A DNA stretch of 64,000 bases from Chitinophaga sp. CB10 (GTDB lineage Bacteria; Bacteroidota; Bacteroidia; Chitinophagales; Chitinophagaceae). The position numbers and the translations under genes were made by a program. The number at the start of each line of letters is the position of its first letter. Position 1 is the stretch's first letter. Below, piece after piece: positions 43,172 through 51,044 of this stretch. The stretch is from contig MLAV02000007.1 in assembly GCA_001870995.2 (NCBI GenBank), forward strand, positions 124,001 through 188,000, given 5' to 3'. The notes beneath the pieces were generated by a model. That model saw only the letters and a list, made by a program, of their open reading frames with translations, did no database searches and had not been told where the DNA came from.

Positions 43172-43202
43172 AAAAAGCGGGCATGTACAATGCCCGCTTT
43201 TT
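43172..43202. terminator. Bidirectional terminator between convergent genes
   Basis: AAAAAGCGGGCAT and ATGCCCGCTTTTT form a perfect 13-bp stem with a 5-base loop. It has T-runs on both strands and serves the S10 peptidase and the outer-membrane protein genes. Confidence 0.97.
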
Positions 43203-43227
43203 GTTGTATGCTATTGTAACGTTACAG

Positions 43228-44001
43228 CTAGATCTTATAACTCACGCCCAGCATCAGGAAAACGTTGTACAACGGAAAATCCAGCCCTTTGAAGCTATCC
43301 GGGAAGATTGGCCTTACGCCCCAGGCCAGGTTGCCCAGCACGCTGAGCTTTTTGCCTACGCGGCGCTCTGCCCCACCCTGGAAGCCTATGTCAAAGTTCC
43401 TCACTTCGTTGCCGAAATCAAAGGTAGCATGATCCACGATCACTTTTTCGCCGGTAGGCCCGCCGTTGCGGATGTAACCATCGGAAACATCGCCATGGAA
43501 GTTAGCGCTGAATTTCCAGGCCACATATCCGCCGAGGGAGAAGCGCCAGTTATCGTTGGGCGTAAATACCGCGCTCACCGGGAAGCTGAGATAGGCGTTA
43601 CGCGCAATCGTTTTGTTCCTGCCCGTGAAAGTACCTTCAAAAGTGCCGGTGCTGGAACCATCCTGCACGGTAATGATGGTATGAAAATACTGCACTTTGT
43701 CCTTCGTGCCCATGCCTTTGAAATCCATTTTCACGCCGATGGCTGCGCCCCATATTTGCGAAGCGCGGAGGCTCAGCTCATAGCCCAGCGCCGGCGAAAA
43801 TTCAGGCCAGTAGCCGTCAATGGAACGTATCGTATTCGGAAAGCCCATAGGCGTCGTAGCCCCAAAGTTAAAACCCGCTACTATGCGGTGTTCCAGGAAA
43901 GGCTTGAAAGAGCTGCTCTTCTCCTGCGCCATTACCTGCCCGGCGCTGCTGGCTATGATGATTGCTGTCAGTGCTGTTAAAATATTCCTCATCGTATGCA
44001 A
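43228..44001 (-). CDS. Outer-membrane beta-barrel protein (PorT-like)
   Basis: A 257-residue protein with a signal peptide (to VMAQE) and alternating amphipathic strands typical of an 8-10-stranded porin family barrel (RIVAGFNFGATTPMGF, LGGYVAWKFSANFHG, NLAWGVRPIFPDSF, NVFLMLGVSYKI ending in the usual aromatic-hydrophobic pattern). A start at Met 43992 is also possible. The PCMD lipoprotein gene stops 5 bp upstream, so they form a two-gene operon, and probably a surface complex. Confidence 0.85.
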   Translation of the reverse strand: MHTMRNILTALTAIIIASSAGQVMAQEKSSSFKPFLEHRIVAGFNFGATTPMGFPNTIRSIDGYWPEFSPALGYELSLRASQIWGAAIGVKMDFKGMGTKDKVQYFHTIITVQDGSSTGTFEGTFTGRNKTIARNAYLSFPVSAVFTPNDNWRFSLGGYVAWKFSANFHGDVSDGYIRNGGPTGEKVIVDHATFDFGNEVRNFDIGFQGGAERRVGKKLSVLGNLAWGVRPIFPDSFKGLDFPLYNVFLMLGVSYKI

Positions 44002-44006
44002 AATCT

Positions 44007-45080
44007 TTATTCGTGAATAATCTGTAAACTATCTACCGTTAAGCGGCTGCCGATGGCGCCCTGGTATTGGTCTCCCAGGTAGCTGGACGACATGACGATC
44101 GCCAGCATCATCTGCGAAGTGGCCGGCCGGTAGTACACAAATGGCAGATTAAACCGGGTATAGTTTGCTTTGGCGCCGCCGTCAGGCAGTTTAGCAATGG
44201 CTACGATGCGGTCGGAAGTTTGAATGTTGGTGGCGTCCAGCCGGGTGGTACCGCTGTACAGCACCGCGTAGATGGAACAGCTGTCCGTTGCGCCTGCCAC
44301 CGGTTTGCCGGATTTATCCTGGAATACGGCGCCGGGCGTGTATTTGTAGTATCCGGTGAAGCTTTTCGGCTTCCCGATATAAGGCTGTCCGAATTGAGTG
44401 GCCGCCAGCGGATTCGTAAGGCCGAAGCGACTGTCAAACACGCCCAGGAACAGGGAGCCGGCAAAGAGGCGTATGCCTACGAGGCTGGATAATGGCGTAC
44501 CGCCGCGGGTTTCCAATACAGCGGCATGGCTGCCATGATAGGCGTCCGTAGTATCCCTCAGCGGATAAGAGCCCGGCACTTTTTGATTGGAAGGGAGCGC
44601 AATGGCGATGCCCGGGTTCCCGGACGACCAGATGCTGCTGGAATCCGCCTCAATCGGGTACATGTACCGGTTCGGGGATTGCTCAACCCAATGTTCAAAA
44701 TCCCATGCCCATACGCCGATGTTCACTACCTGTACGGTATAGGTCTTATGATACCGGCCATCCTGCGAAGTAACAGTATAGGCGGTGAGCCCCAGGCCGG
44801 TTGACTGGTCAAACTTCAGCGTGTCGCCCGGATCAGGCGTTACCTTAGCGCCCGGCACGGGAACAATCCGCGGTACCACGCCGTTTTCATAGGCGCTCTG
44901 TTTGAGATACAACAAGATTTTGGAATTAACCTGGTCAATGAAGGGATCGCTGGTCAATTGAGATTTAGCTACAATAAAGGAGTCAATGTCTGCCTCCGGG
45001 TTCAATGGAGCGTCCTTGATGCAACTGCTGCTGAAGAGCGTTGCAAGGAGGGCGCCAAAACAAAGTGTTCGTCTGATCAT
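44007..45080 (-). CDS. PCMD-domain lipoprotein
   Basis: A 357-residue surface-type lipoprotein: lipobox SSSC with C20. Residues ~25-125 look like an Ig-like N-terminal domain (TAYTVTSQDGRYHKTYTVQV). The rest fits the PCMD (putative carbohydrate metabolism) domain: WDFEHWVEQSPNRYMYP, AAVLETRGGTP, LFAGSLFLGVF, KSFTGYYKYTPG. PCMD proteins in Bacteroidota are thought to bind or process carbohydrates, without proven activity. Start at ATG 45080; the longer frame to 45116 adds a non-signal extension. Paired with the barrel protein downstream. Confidence 0.85.
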   Translation of the reverse strand: MIRRTLCFGALLATLFSSSCIKDAPLNPEADIDSFIVAKSQLTSDPFIDQVNSKILLYLKQSAYENGVVPRIVPVPGAKVTPDPGDTLKFDQSTGLGLTAYTVTSQDGRYHKTYTVQVVNIGVWAWDFEHWVEQSPNRYMYPIEADSSSIWSSGNPGIAIALPSNQKVPGSYPLRDTTDAYHGSHAAVLETRGGTPLSSLVGIRLFAGSLFLGVFDSRFGLTNPLAATQFGQPYIGKPKSFTGYYKYTPGAVFQDKSGKPVAGATDSCSIYAVLYSGTTRLDATNIQTSDRIVAIAKLPDGGAKANYTRFNLPFVYYRPATSQMMLAIVMSSSYLGDQYQGAIGSRLTVDSLQIIHE

Positions 45081-45121
45081 TAGTATATCTGTTGGTTTCC
45101 TAAAAATTCTTAACATTGTAT

Positions 45122-45628
45122 ATGCCCGATAAAGTTCGAATCAAACGTGTAAGCATATACGCCGCAAAATGCGTCACCGGGGTACTGTTCGTAAGTCTCG
45201 TGTCCTGGTTAATCGGCTACAAAGATACAGTATGGGTACTGATTTCCGTGATGCTGGTGTTATCCCCCGACGGCTCGGACGCTGTAACCCTTGCGGTTAC
45301 ACGGATTAAAGCCAACCTGATCGGCGCGCTTTCCGGCTTTCTGCTTATCCTGATCCATCCCGAACTGGTGCTGATGATGAGCATTGCCGTCCTTATAACC
45401 GTTATCCTCTGCAATTTGTTACAGCTGGAAGCTGCCACCCGCACCGCGCTGGCGGCGGCCATTATCGTCATGACGCACGAGGCGGGCCAGCACCCCTGGG
45501 ATACCGCCATTGGCAGGGTGCTATCCGTAATTGCCGGCTGTATCATTGGCCTGGGCATTACGTTCCTGTTTCACAACAAACTTACACAACGGCCTGTTTC
45601 TCAGTCCGATACAACAAATGAAGCCTGA
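45122..45628 (+). CDS. FUSC/aromatic-acid-exporter-like membrane protein
   Basis: A 168-residue inner-membrane protein with about five TM helices and the FUSC-type core: RVSIYAAKCVTGVLFVSL, DTVWVLISVMLVLSPD, RIKANLIGALSGFLLI, TAIGRVLSVIAGCIIGLGIT. It is only one half of the usual FUSC transporter, with no cytoplasmic domain, as in small ArAE_1/YgaE proteins. ATG 45122 is preferred to the upstream TTG. Followed by PAP2 after 53 bp. Confidence 0.82.
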   Translation: MPDKVRIKRVSIYAAKCVTGVLFVSLVSWLIGYKDTVWVLISVMLVLSPDGSDAVTLAVTRIKANLIGALSGFLLILIHPELVLMMSIAVLITVILCNLLQLEAATRTALAAAIIVMTHEAGQHPWDTAIGRVLSVIAGCIIGLGITFLFHNKLTQRPVSQSDTTNEA

Positions 45629-45681
45629 TACAGAATTGCTACAGAATTGTGTAATACTTTTATTTCCACAAGGAGCGATGC

Positions 45682-46539
45682 ATGAAGAAAATGATTTTGA
45701 TGGCTGCAATAGCCATGGTGCGTTGGAATAGCCTGGCTGCACAACAAACCGATTTACAAGTGGTACCTGATACAACGGCACGTAGTGGCATATCCCTGAT
45801 CACCGCCGATACCATTCCCGACATTTCACCCATATCTCCCCTAAACCTAACTGGCACGAAGGAACAAAAACGCAGGTCCTTTGTATGCAGCGCCGCCGGC
45901 ATTATTGTGCCCGCGGCCATGATCAGCTACGGCTTTGCAGCGTTGCATACCACGCCGCTGAGGGATTTGAACTATAGTACCAAAACGGAGATACAGGAGC
46001 ATAACCCCAATTTCAGCACCGGGGTAGACAACTTCCTGCAGTATTCCCCGGCGGTAGCCGTGTACGTACTGAACGCAGCGGGTATAAAAGGAAAGCATAA
46101 CCTGCGGGACCGTACGATCATTCTTGGGCTGACGGCCATTATCAATGCCGGAACGGTAGGATTTGTAAAGGCGCAAACGAGGGAAATGCGCCCCGATGGC
46201 AGTAACGACCTGAGCTTCCCCAGCGGGCATACCGCCAATGCCTTTGCTTCAGCGGAATTCCTGCGCCAGGAGTACCGGGATGTATCGCCCTGGATAGGCA
46301 TCGCCGGCTATGCGGCAGCTACGGCCACGGGCGTGATGCGCATGTACAATAACCGCCACTGGCTGAGCGACGTGGTCGCAGGCGCCGGCTTCGGCATCCT
46401 CAGCACGAAAGCCGCCTACTGGATATACCCGGTGATACAGCGGAAACTGTTCCCGGAACATAAAAACCTGGTAATGCTGCCGTATTACAATACACAACTG
46501 AAAACTGCGGGGATTAGCTTATCGCTCACAAACTTCTGA
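45682..46539 (+). CDS. PAP2-family phosphatase (first of two)
   Basis: A 285-residue protein with a signal peptide-like N-terminus and PAP2 motifs: KAQTREMRPDG (K-x6-RP), SFPSGHTAN, and RMYNNRHWLSDVVAG (R-x5-H-x3-D). It dephosphorylates lipid phosphates such as undecaprenyl or phosphatidylglycerol phosphate at the periplasmic face. The long N-terminal ~65 residues before the first TM are not conserved. A second PAP2 gene lies 0.9 kb away on the other strand. Confidence 0.92.
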   Translation: MKKMILMAAIAMVRWNSLAAQQTDLQVVPDTTARSGISLITADTIPDISPISPLNLTGTKEQKRRSFVCSAAGIIVPAAMISYGFAALHTTPLRDLNYSTKTEIQEHNPNFSTGVDNFLQYSPAVAVYVLNAAGIKGKHNLRDRTIILGLTAIINAGTVGFVKAQTREMRPDGSNDLSFPSGHTANAFASAEFLRQEYRDVSPWIGIAGYAAATATGVMRMYNNRHWLSDVVAGAGFGILSTKAAYWIYPVIQRKLFPEHKNLVMLPYYNTQLKTAGISLSLTNF

Positions 46540-46601
46540 AGTCTTACTCAAAGTGGCATAGTGGGGACTACTTCAAACGAAGCATAGCCTGCTGCTAGGA
46601 T

Positions 46602-46617
46602 TGTGAGCAATCTCACA
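46602..46617 (+). promoter_or_regulatory. CRP-like 16-bp palindrome
   Basis: TGTGAGCAATCTCACA fits TGTGA-N6-TCACA exactly and is symmetric over 6-bp arms. It is 8 bp upstream of the small ORF and 334 bp upstream of the next larger gene. Whether Bacteroidota Crp-like proteins use this site is not established, so it may be a dimeric site of another regulator. Confidence 0.4.
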
Positions 46618-46624
46618 TCTGGCC

Positions 46625-46780
46625 ATGCTGTTAACCAAAAACTACTTTCATTCAGGTTTTCTCTTGCTGGGGTTTCTCCTGTCTACACCTATCTACTTAG
46701 AATACCCTAAAGATAACACCATGGTAATGAACACCATTTTTAAATTAGCATGGGCAAATTTCAATTTTATCTCCCGATAA
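46625..46780 (+). CDS. Possible 51-residue small membrane protein
   Basis: ATG CTG TTA opens a frame that runs to TAA at 46778. The product starts MLLTKNYF, has one hydrophobic stretch (SGFLLLGFLLSTPIYLEY) and ends ANFNFISR. There is no strong ribosome-binding site. It could be a small membrane protein or a chance frame. I include it because it directly follows the CRP-like palindrome. Confidence 0.25.
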   Translation: MLLTKNYFHSGFLLLGFLLSTPIYLEYPKDNTMVMNTIFKLAWANFNFISR

Positions 46781-46950
46781 TTTTGTAAACTATTGGTTAA
46801 TTAGAGAATTTCGAATCTCCCCGGGAATATTTTCTGTTTCGTTAACATCTGGTAAAGGAATGGCCCAAAAAATAGACATAATTTCATTTTGATCCTTATA
46901 AATCATTTTTTGATAACCTGATTATCAAGCGATTTTCAATCAAGATAACT

Positions 46951-47637
46951 ATGTACGGACCGTTTATTTTCCTGTTGGCCTGCATCTCCATGTACCTGTT
47001 ATACCGTATCCAGGTACTGCGGAAGTTTAAATTATCCCAGCAACACCTGATCCCCATCCCCGGCGAGGACGCAATGGCCGAAGCCCGGATAATCAGCGCC
47101 ACTAATCACTTGTTCAACGTATCCCGCTATTTCCGCAGCATCCGGAATTATTCCGCCAACCGCTGGATGACCGTAGCTATTAAACAGGTCATCAAAACGG
47201 ATATCGGCGTTTCGCAGGAGGTAAGACTGATCACCAACCTCGCTCCCGGCGAAGAGAGAAGGCTGGGCCATGCGGATGATGTGCAGGAAGGCCGGTATAA
47301 GATATTCATCGGGTATGAAATCCTCTGGGCCCGGTACACGGAAGTACCCAAATGGTACCTGCCCAAACAAAGGAAGTATCCCACCCCGGCGGAGATGTAC
47401 GATGAAGCCATGAAAAAGTACCATGCCATCCACGAGCAAACAGCTCGGGCCCTTACCGCTCCGCTGCCGCAAACCCCTTCCCATCCGTCAGCACCAGCCA
47501 TACAAACGTCAACGCAATCCCCACCAGGGAACCTACCGCTACATCTTCAAAAAAATGCTGGCTCATATACATGCGCGAATACCCTACCAGTACCGCCAGG
47601 GCAAGGTACGCCAGCGACCAGGCCTTATTTTTCGTAA
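46951..47637 (+). CDS. Unknown membrane-anchored protein, 3' end overlaps a PAP2 gene
   Basis: A 228-residue protein with one N-terminal TM (FIFLLACISMYLLYRIQVL). Residues ~35-165 form a conserved-looking soluble domain (EARIISATNHLFNVSRYFRS, SQEVRLITNLAPGEERRLGH, KYPTPAEMYDEAMKKYHAIH). The last ~60 residues are Pro/Thr/Ser-rich and lie antisense to the coding part of the PAP2 gene (overlap 185 bp), so the tail is probably accidental read-through after loss of an earlier stop. Family not recognised. Confidence 0.55.
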   Translation: MYGPFIFLLACISMYLLYRIQVLRKFKLSQQHLIPIPGEDAMAEARIISATNHLFNVSRYFRSIRNYSANRWMTVAIKQVIKTDIGVSQEVRLITNLAPGEERRLGHADDVQEGRYKIFIGYEILWARYTEVPKWYLPKQRKYPTPAEMYDEAMKKYHAIHEQTARALTAPLPQTPSHPSAPAIQTSTQSPPGNLPLHLQKNAGSYTCANTLPVPPGQGTPATRPYFS

Positions 47638-48112
47638 AATAAGCGAGCACCGTAGCCGCTGTAAACGCGCAGACAGTATGCCCCGATGGAAAGCTCCGGA
47701 AATTATCCAGGACATCCACGCCCGGCACATAATAAATAGCCTGCAGACGCGGGTCGTTGATCGCCTGTGCTATCTTCTGGGAAAAATAACGGTGCGGCCG
47801 TGGAAAGGCCACCCAAAACTTCAAACCGAAGTTCACCAATGCCGTAAAACAATAAGCGCTGGCCAATATAAAGCTCTCCCGCTTACTGAAGAAAAATACC
47901 GCCACCGTCAGCACAACGGCCGCAGCTACGCTGCCCAGGTGGGTTATCAACGGGAAAAACCAGTCCCCGAACGGGGTGTGCAGCCGGTTGATAAAAAAGT
48001 AAATATCATCCCTGCTGAAAAAGAGCTTTATCAGCATCAGTCCTGCAAAAAATGGCAGGTAACACCAGAGGTATAATTTAAGGCCGTTGTAGACCTTTGC
48101 GATTTTTTCCAT
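47453..48112 (-). CDS. PAP2-family phosphatase (second of two)
   Basis: A 219-residue inner-membrane protein with about six TM helices and complete PAP2 motifs: KFWVAFPRPH (K-x6-RP), FRSFPSGHTVCAF, and YSRMYMSQHFFEDVAVGS (SR-x5-H-x3-D). Compact UndPP-phosphatase or PgpB-like type. Its 3' part is overlapped by the convergent unknown gene. The MBL-fold gene ends 6 bp from its start, so transcription may come from further upstream. Confidence 0.93.
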   Translation of the reverse strand: MEKIAKVYNGLKLYLWCYLPFFAGLMLIKLFFSRDDIYFFINRLHTPFGDWFFPLITHLGSVAAAVVLTVAVFFFSKRESFILASAYCFTALVNFGLKFWVAFPRPHRYFSQKIAQAINDPRLQAIYYVPGVDVLDNFRSFPSGHTVCAFTAATVLAYFTKNKAWSLAYLALAVLVGYSRMYMSQHFFEDVAVGSLVGIALTFVWLVLTDGKGFAAAER

Positions 48113-48118
48113 GCGTTG

Positions 48119-49108
48119 TTATTTATACGCCCGCCACCAATAACTAATCCTGCTCTCCTCCGGCAATCCCCCGCGCTCCCCGGGCGCCGGCATCCAAAGC
48201 GTAATATGCCGCTCCTCCGCCAGCTGCACGATCTTCTCCCCGGGCTCATTCCAGTCGTGAAACGCCAGGTTGAACGTACCCCAGTGCACCGGCAGCATCA
48301 CCTTCCCTTTCAAAGCCTGATGCGCCTGCGTCGCCTTCTCCGGCCCCATGTGTATGTCCGGCCAATGCACGTCATAAGCCCCGATTTCCAGGATAGTCAG
48401 ATCAAACGGACCATAGGTAGTACCGATTTCCGCAAATCCGTCAAAGTAACCGGAATCCCCGCCGATGAAAACCTTCTTATCTCTCCCCTTCAACACATAA
48501 GAGGACCAGAGGGTTTCATTGCGGTCAAACCAACGGCCTGAAAAATGCCGTGCAGGCGTTGCCGTTAGTGTCAGCGTATCGCTGATCCGGAACGTCTCCG
48601 TCCAGTCCAGCACCGCGATATGCGCCGCAGGAATCCCCCAGCGCAGCAAATGCTTCTCCACCCCTTTCGGACATACGAACTGCTTTACCCTGTGATTGAG
48701 GAAACGCATCATATGCCGGTCCAGGTGATCGTAATGATCGTGCGACAATACCACCACATCTATAGACGGCAGCTCCGAAGGCTGCACAGGCGCCGCAAAA
48801 AAGCGCCTGGGCCCCAAAAACGGAAATGGCGAAGCCCTGTCCGCAAACACAGGGTCAATGATCAGCCGCTTCCCGTCCAGCTCCAGCAGGTAGCTGGAAT
48901 GCCCCAGCCAGGTGAGCTGCAGCTCTTCCGATGCCACCGGCTGCAAAGCGGCCGGACTAATATGAAACGGCCCCATCGGGGTAAGCGGACTTCGTTTACC
49001 CTTATACGTGAGATACCGCCACATCAGCGTCGCCATGTTCGTAATGGCCGTACTGGTAGGCACCGGGTTCTGGTACCGCTTTCCCTGGATATGTGATTGT
49101 AACGCCAC
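48119..49108 (-). CDS. MBL-fold metal-dependent hydrolase (UlaG/NAPE-PLD-like)
   Basis: About 329 residues of a metallo-beta-lactamase-fold enzyme: WLGHSSYLLELDGKRLIIDP, metal site LSHDHYDHLD, IGGDSGYFDGF, and a late His in LPVHWGTFNLAFHDW. Matches the NAPE-PLD/UlaG-type group in which a YQNPVP stretch precedes the domain. The start is uncertain: GTG 49108 (MALQSHIQGKRYQNPVP) keeps the conserved N-terminus and follows the DinB stop by 4 bases. ATG 49039 would lose the conserved part. Cytoplasmic; substrate likely a phosphodiester or lactone. Confidence 0.85.
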   Translation of the reverse strand: MALQSHIQGKRYQNPVPTSTAITNMATLMWRYLTYKGKRSPLTPMGPFHISPAALQPVASEELQLTWLGHSSYLLELDGKRLIIDPVFADRASPFPFLGPRRFFAAPVQPSELPSIDVVVLSHDHYDHLDRHMMRFLNHRVKQFVCPKGVEKHLLRWGIPAAHIAVLDWTETFRISDTLTLTATPARHFSGRWFDRNETLWSSYVLKGRDKKVFIGGDSGYFDGFAEIGTTYGPFDLTILEIGAYDVHWPDIHMGPEKATQAHQALKGKVMLPVHWGTFNLAFHDWNEPGEKIVQLAEERHITLWMPAPGERGGLPEESRISYWWRAYK

Positions 49109-49112
49109 GGTA

Positions 49113-49556
49113 TTAACTGCTGATTCGTCTGTGATAATTGATCTGTCCGAGATGGTAACGGAGGTGCCCATAGAGGTACACCACAAATGCGCCGTAGGTC
49201 ATATCCGTCTTCAACGGGTTGTCCGCATACGGCAGCTCCATTTTTGCAGGGTCCAGCGTTGGCACAACAGCCGCCAGCGTCTTACGGGTGTCCGCAATCG
49301 CATCCAGCAACACCTCCCGCTTAAGATCGCGGGCGCTGAATTCGTACGGCCGGTCCCGTTCATACCCCGTATTCCCCAGTAATGCACCTATGAAATGCCG
49401 CAGGTTGCCGCAAACGTGCAAACAGAGATTGCCGCCGGAATTGGACGTACCGGGCAGCACTTTCCACAGGTCTTCGTCCGACTTATATAACCTGATCTCT
49501 TCTTCCAGTTTGTTGATTTCCGCTTCAAATAAACCGGGCAGGATGTTGCTAATCAT
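49113..49556 (-). CDS. DinB-superfamily protein (DUF1572-like)
   Basis: A 147-residue four-helix protein with likely metal histidines: H48 region LCLHVCGNLRHFIGAL and the C-terminal YGHLRYHLGQINYH. Such proteins may be thiol transferases. Stop is 4-5 bp from the MBL start, so they form an operon. A MarR gene lies upstream in the same direction 49 bp away. Confidence 0.85.
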   Translation of the reverse strand: MISNILPGLFEAEINKLEEEIRLYKSDEDLWKVLPGTSNSGGNLCLHVCGNLRHFIGALLGNTGYERDRPYEFSARDLKREVLLDAIADTRKTLAAVVPTLDPAKMELPYADNPLKTDMTYGAFVVYLYGHLRYHLGQINYHRRISS

Positions 49557-49605
49557 GATGATAGTTTATTACCCGCAAAGTACGAATAATAACAACAAGT
49601 ATCCG

Positions 49606-50061
49606 CTATCCCCTTCTCAGGTTGCTGACCAGCTGGTCCAGCGTTTCCTTTACACGGAGTATATCTTCCTTATTCACGCCGGCTTCCGCCGTTTCCACCA
49701 CCTGTAACGCCAGGGGATATACGATTTGCTTCAGGTTTTTCCCATCGTTGGTAAGCCATACCCTTTTGCTGCGGCGGTCCTCCCCGTCCACGGAGCGGCG
49801 CACGAGGACGCGCTTCTCCAGGTTGTCGATCAGTTTGGTCAAACTGGCCTTATCTTTGTCAGTCTTGTCCGCCAACTCCTGCTGCCGGCAACCATCCTGC
49901 TCCCCCCAGAGGTGACGGAGGATAAAATACATATCGGGGGTCAGGTCAATTCCTTTCTCCATGAAAACAGCCAGTAGTTTTAATCGGTAAGCTGTGTGGG
50001 CGCGCGTTATATTGCGGCTGACTGCAGATCGCAGGATATCCGCTATTTCAGGTTCACTCAT
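49606..50061 (-). CDS. MarR-family transcriptional regulator
   Basis: A 151-residue winged-helix protein: GIDLTPDMYFILRHLW, QQELADKTDKDKASLTKLID, and the DRRSKRVWLTNDG wing, with dimerisation helices at both ends. Divergent from the ion-channel gene 128 bp away. A TGTTTG-A-CAAACA palindrome (50164-50176) lies between them and could be its operator. May control itself, the DinB/MBL genes and the channel. Confidence 0.92.
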   Translation of the reverse strand: MSEPEIADILRSAVSRNITRAHTAYRLKLLAVFMEKGIDLTPDMYFILRHLWGEQDGCRQQELADKTDKDKASLTKLIDNLEKRVLVRRSVDGEDRRSKRVWLTNDGKNLKQIVYPLALQVVETAEAGVNKEDILRVKETLDQLVSNLRRG

Positions 50062-50163
50062 TGTTTCATCGGGTTTAATCAGGTGTTTCGGTAAACTAAA
50101 ATACTAAAAGAATAATTGCTAAATCTGTTAACCACATAATTTAAACATATACCAATACCTATT

Positions 50164-50176
50164 TGTTTGACAAACA
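50164..50176 (+). promoter_or_regulatory. 13-bp palindrome before the channel gene, candidate MarR operator
   Basis: TGTTTG-A-CAAACA is a perfect inverted repeat. It ends 13 bp before the channel start codon in the gap to the divergent MarR gene. MarR proteins commonly bind such short TTG/CAA palindromes. Confidence 0.4.
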
Positions 50177-50189
50177 GTATTTCATCAGC

Positions 50190-51023
50190 ATGACCAACGA
50201 AGCACATACCAGCCGGCCGACGTTGCGGGAAAAATTGTACCGGGTTATCTTTTTATCGGATACGCCGGCAGGAAAATTATTTGACATATGCCTGCTGTTA
50301 GTGATCCTCGCCAGCGTGGCCATCGTCATGATGGAAAGCGTTCAATCCCTGCAAGTCCGCTATAGCCGACTGTTTAACTGCCTGGAATGGATTTTCACCA
50401 TTCTCTTCACACTGGAATACATCCTGCGGATATGGTGCACGCCTAAGCCTAAACGATATATCACCAGCTTTTACGGCATCGTGGACCTGCTCTGCGTCAT
50501 CCCCAGCTATGTGGAATTCCTGCTGGGCGGCGGCCATTTCCTTATCTCCATCCGCATACTGCGACTGATGCGTATCTTCCGTATCTTTAAGCTCGTGCCT
50601 TTCCTCCACGAGGGCAGGCAGCTGATGCTGGCGCTGCAACGCAGCCGGCGCAAAATTGCGGTGTTCTTTTTCTTTATTATGTTGCTTACCGTGGTGCTGG
50701 GCTCCATCATGTACGTGATCGAATCCGGCCACAACTCCGGCTTCACCAGCATTCCCGTCAGCATATACTGGGCAGTGGTAACTTTAACCACCGTGGGTTA
50801 TGGCGATATTGCGCCCGTTACGCCCGTAGGCCAGGCCTTCTCGGCCATCATCATGATCATGGGTTACGCCATCATCGCGGTACCAACCGGGATTGTAACA
50901 GCGGAAATGAGCCGCATCCACCGCGCGGCGGATACGCTGAAAGCCAGGGAATGCCCCGGCTGCCATTCGAAAATTGAAGAGGAAGACGCGCTGTTCTGCA
51001 AATACTGCGGCACGCATCTCTGA
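50190..51023 (+). CDS. Voltage-gated-type potassium channel with C-terminal zinc ribbon
   Basis: A 277-residue six-TM channel: S1-S3 (residues ~25-110), an arginine-rich S4 (SIRILRLMRIFRIFKLV), pore helix and selectivity filter TLTTVGYGDIAP, and S6. Then a short linker and a zinc-ribbon-like tail with two CxxC pairs (CPGCHSK and CKYCGTHL). Voltage sensor and filter look intact, so a Kv-like K+ channel is likely. The ribbon could be a metal- or redox-sensing regulatory module. Start ATG 50190, not the upstream TTG. Confidence 0.92.
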   Translation: MTNEAHTSRPTLREKLYRVIFLSDTPAGKLFDICLLLVILASVAIVMMESVQSLQVRYSRLFNCLEWIFTILFTLEYILRIWCTPKPKRYITSFYGIVDLLCVIPSYVEFLLGGGHFLISIRILRLMRIFRIFKLVPFLHEGRQLMLALQRSRRKIAVFFFFIMLLTVVLGSIMYVIESGHNSGFTSIPVSIYWAVVTLTTVGYGDIAPVTPVGQAFSAIIMIMGYAIIAVPTGIVTAEMSRIHRAADTLKARECPGCHSKIEEEDALFCKYCGTHL

Positions 51024-51044
51024 TGATAACGTTAAAACCTATTC

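Larger units (their letters stand above)
46540..46950. other. 411-bp intergenic region
   Basis: Holds a CRP-consensus-like palindrome (46602-46617) and a possible 51-codon membrane ORF (46625-46780). The remaining part is AT-rich and presumably holds the promoter of the gene at 46951. Nothing else was recognised. Confidence 0.6.
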
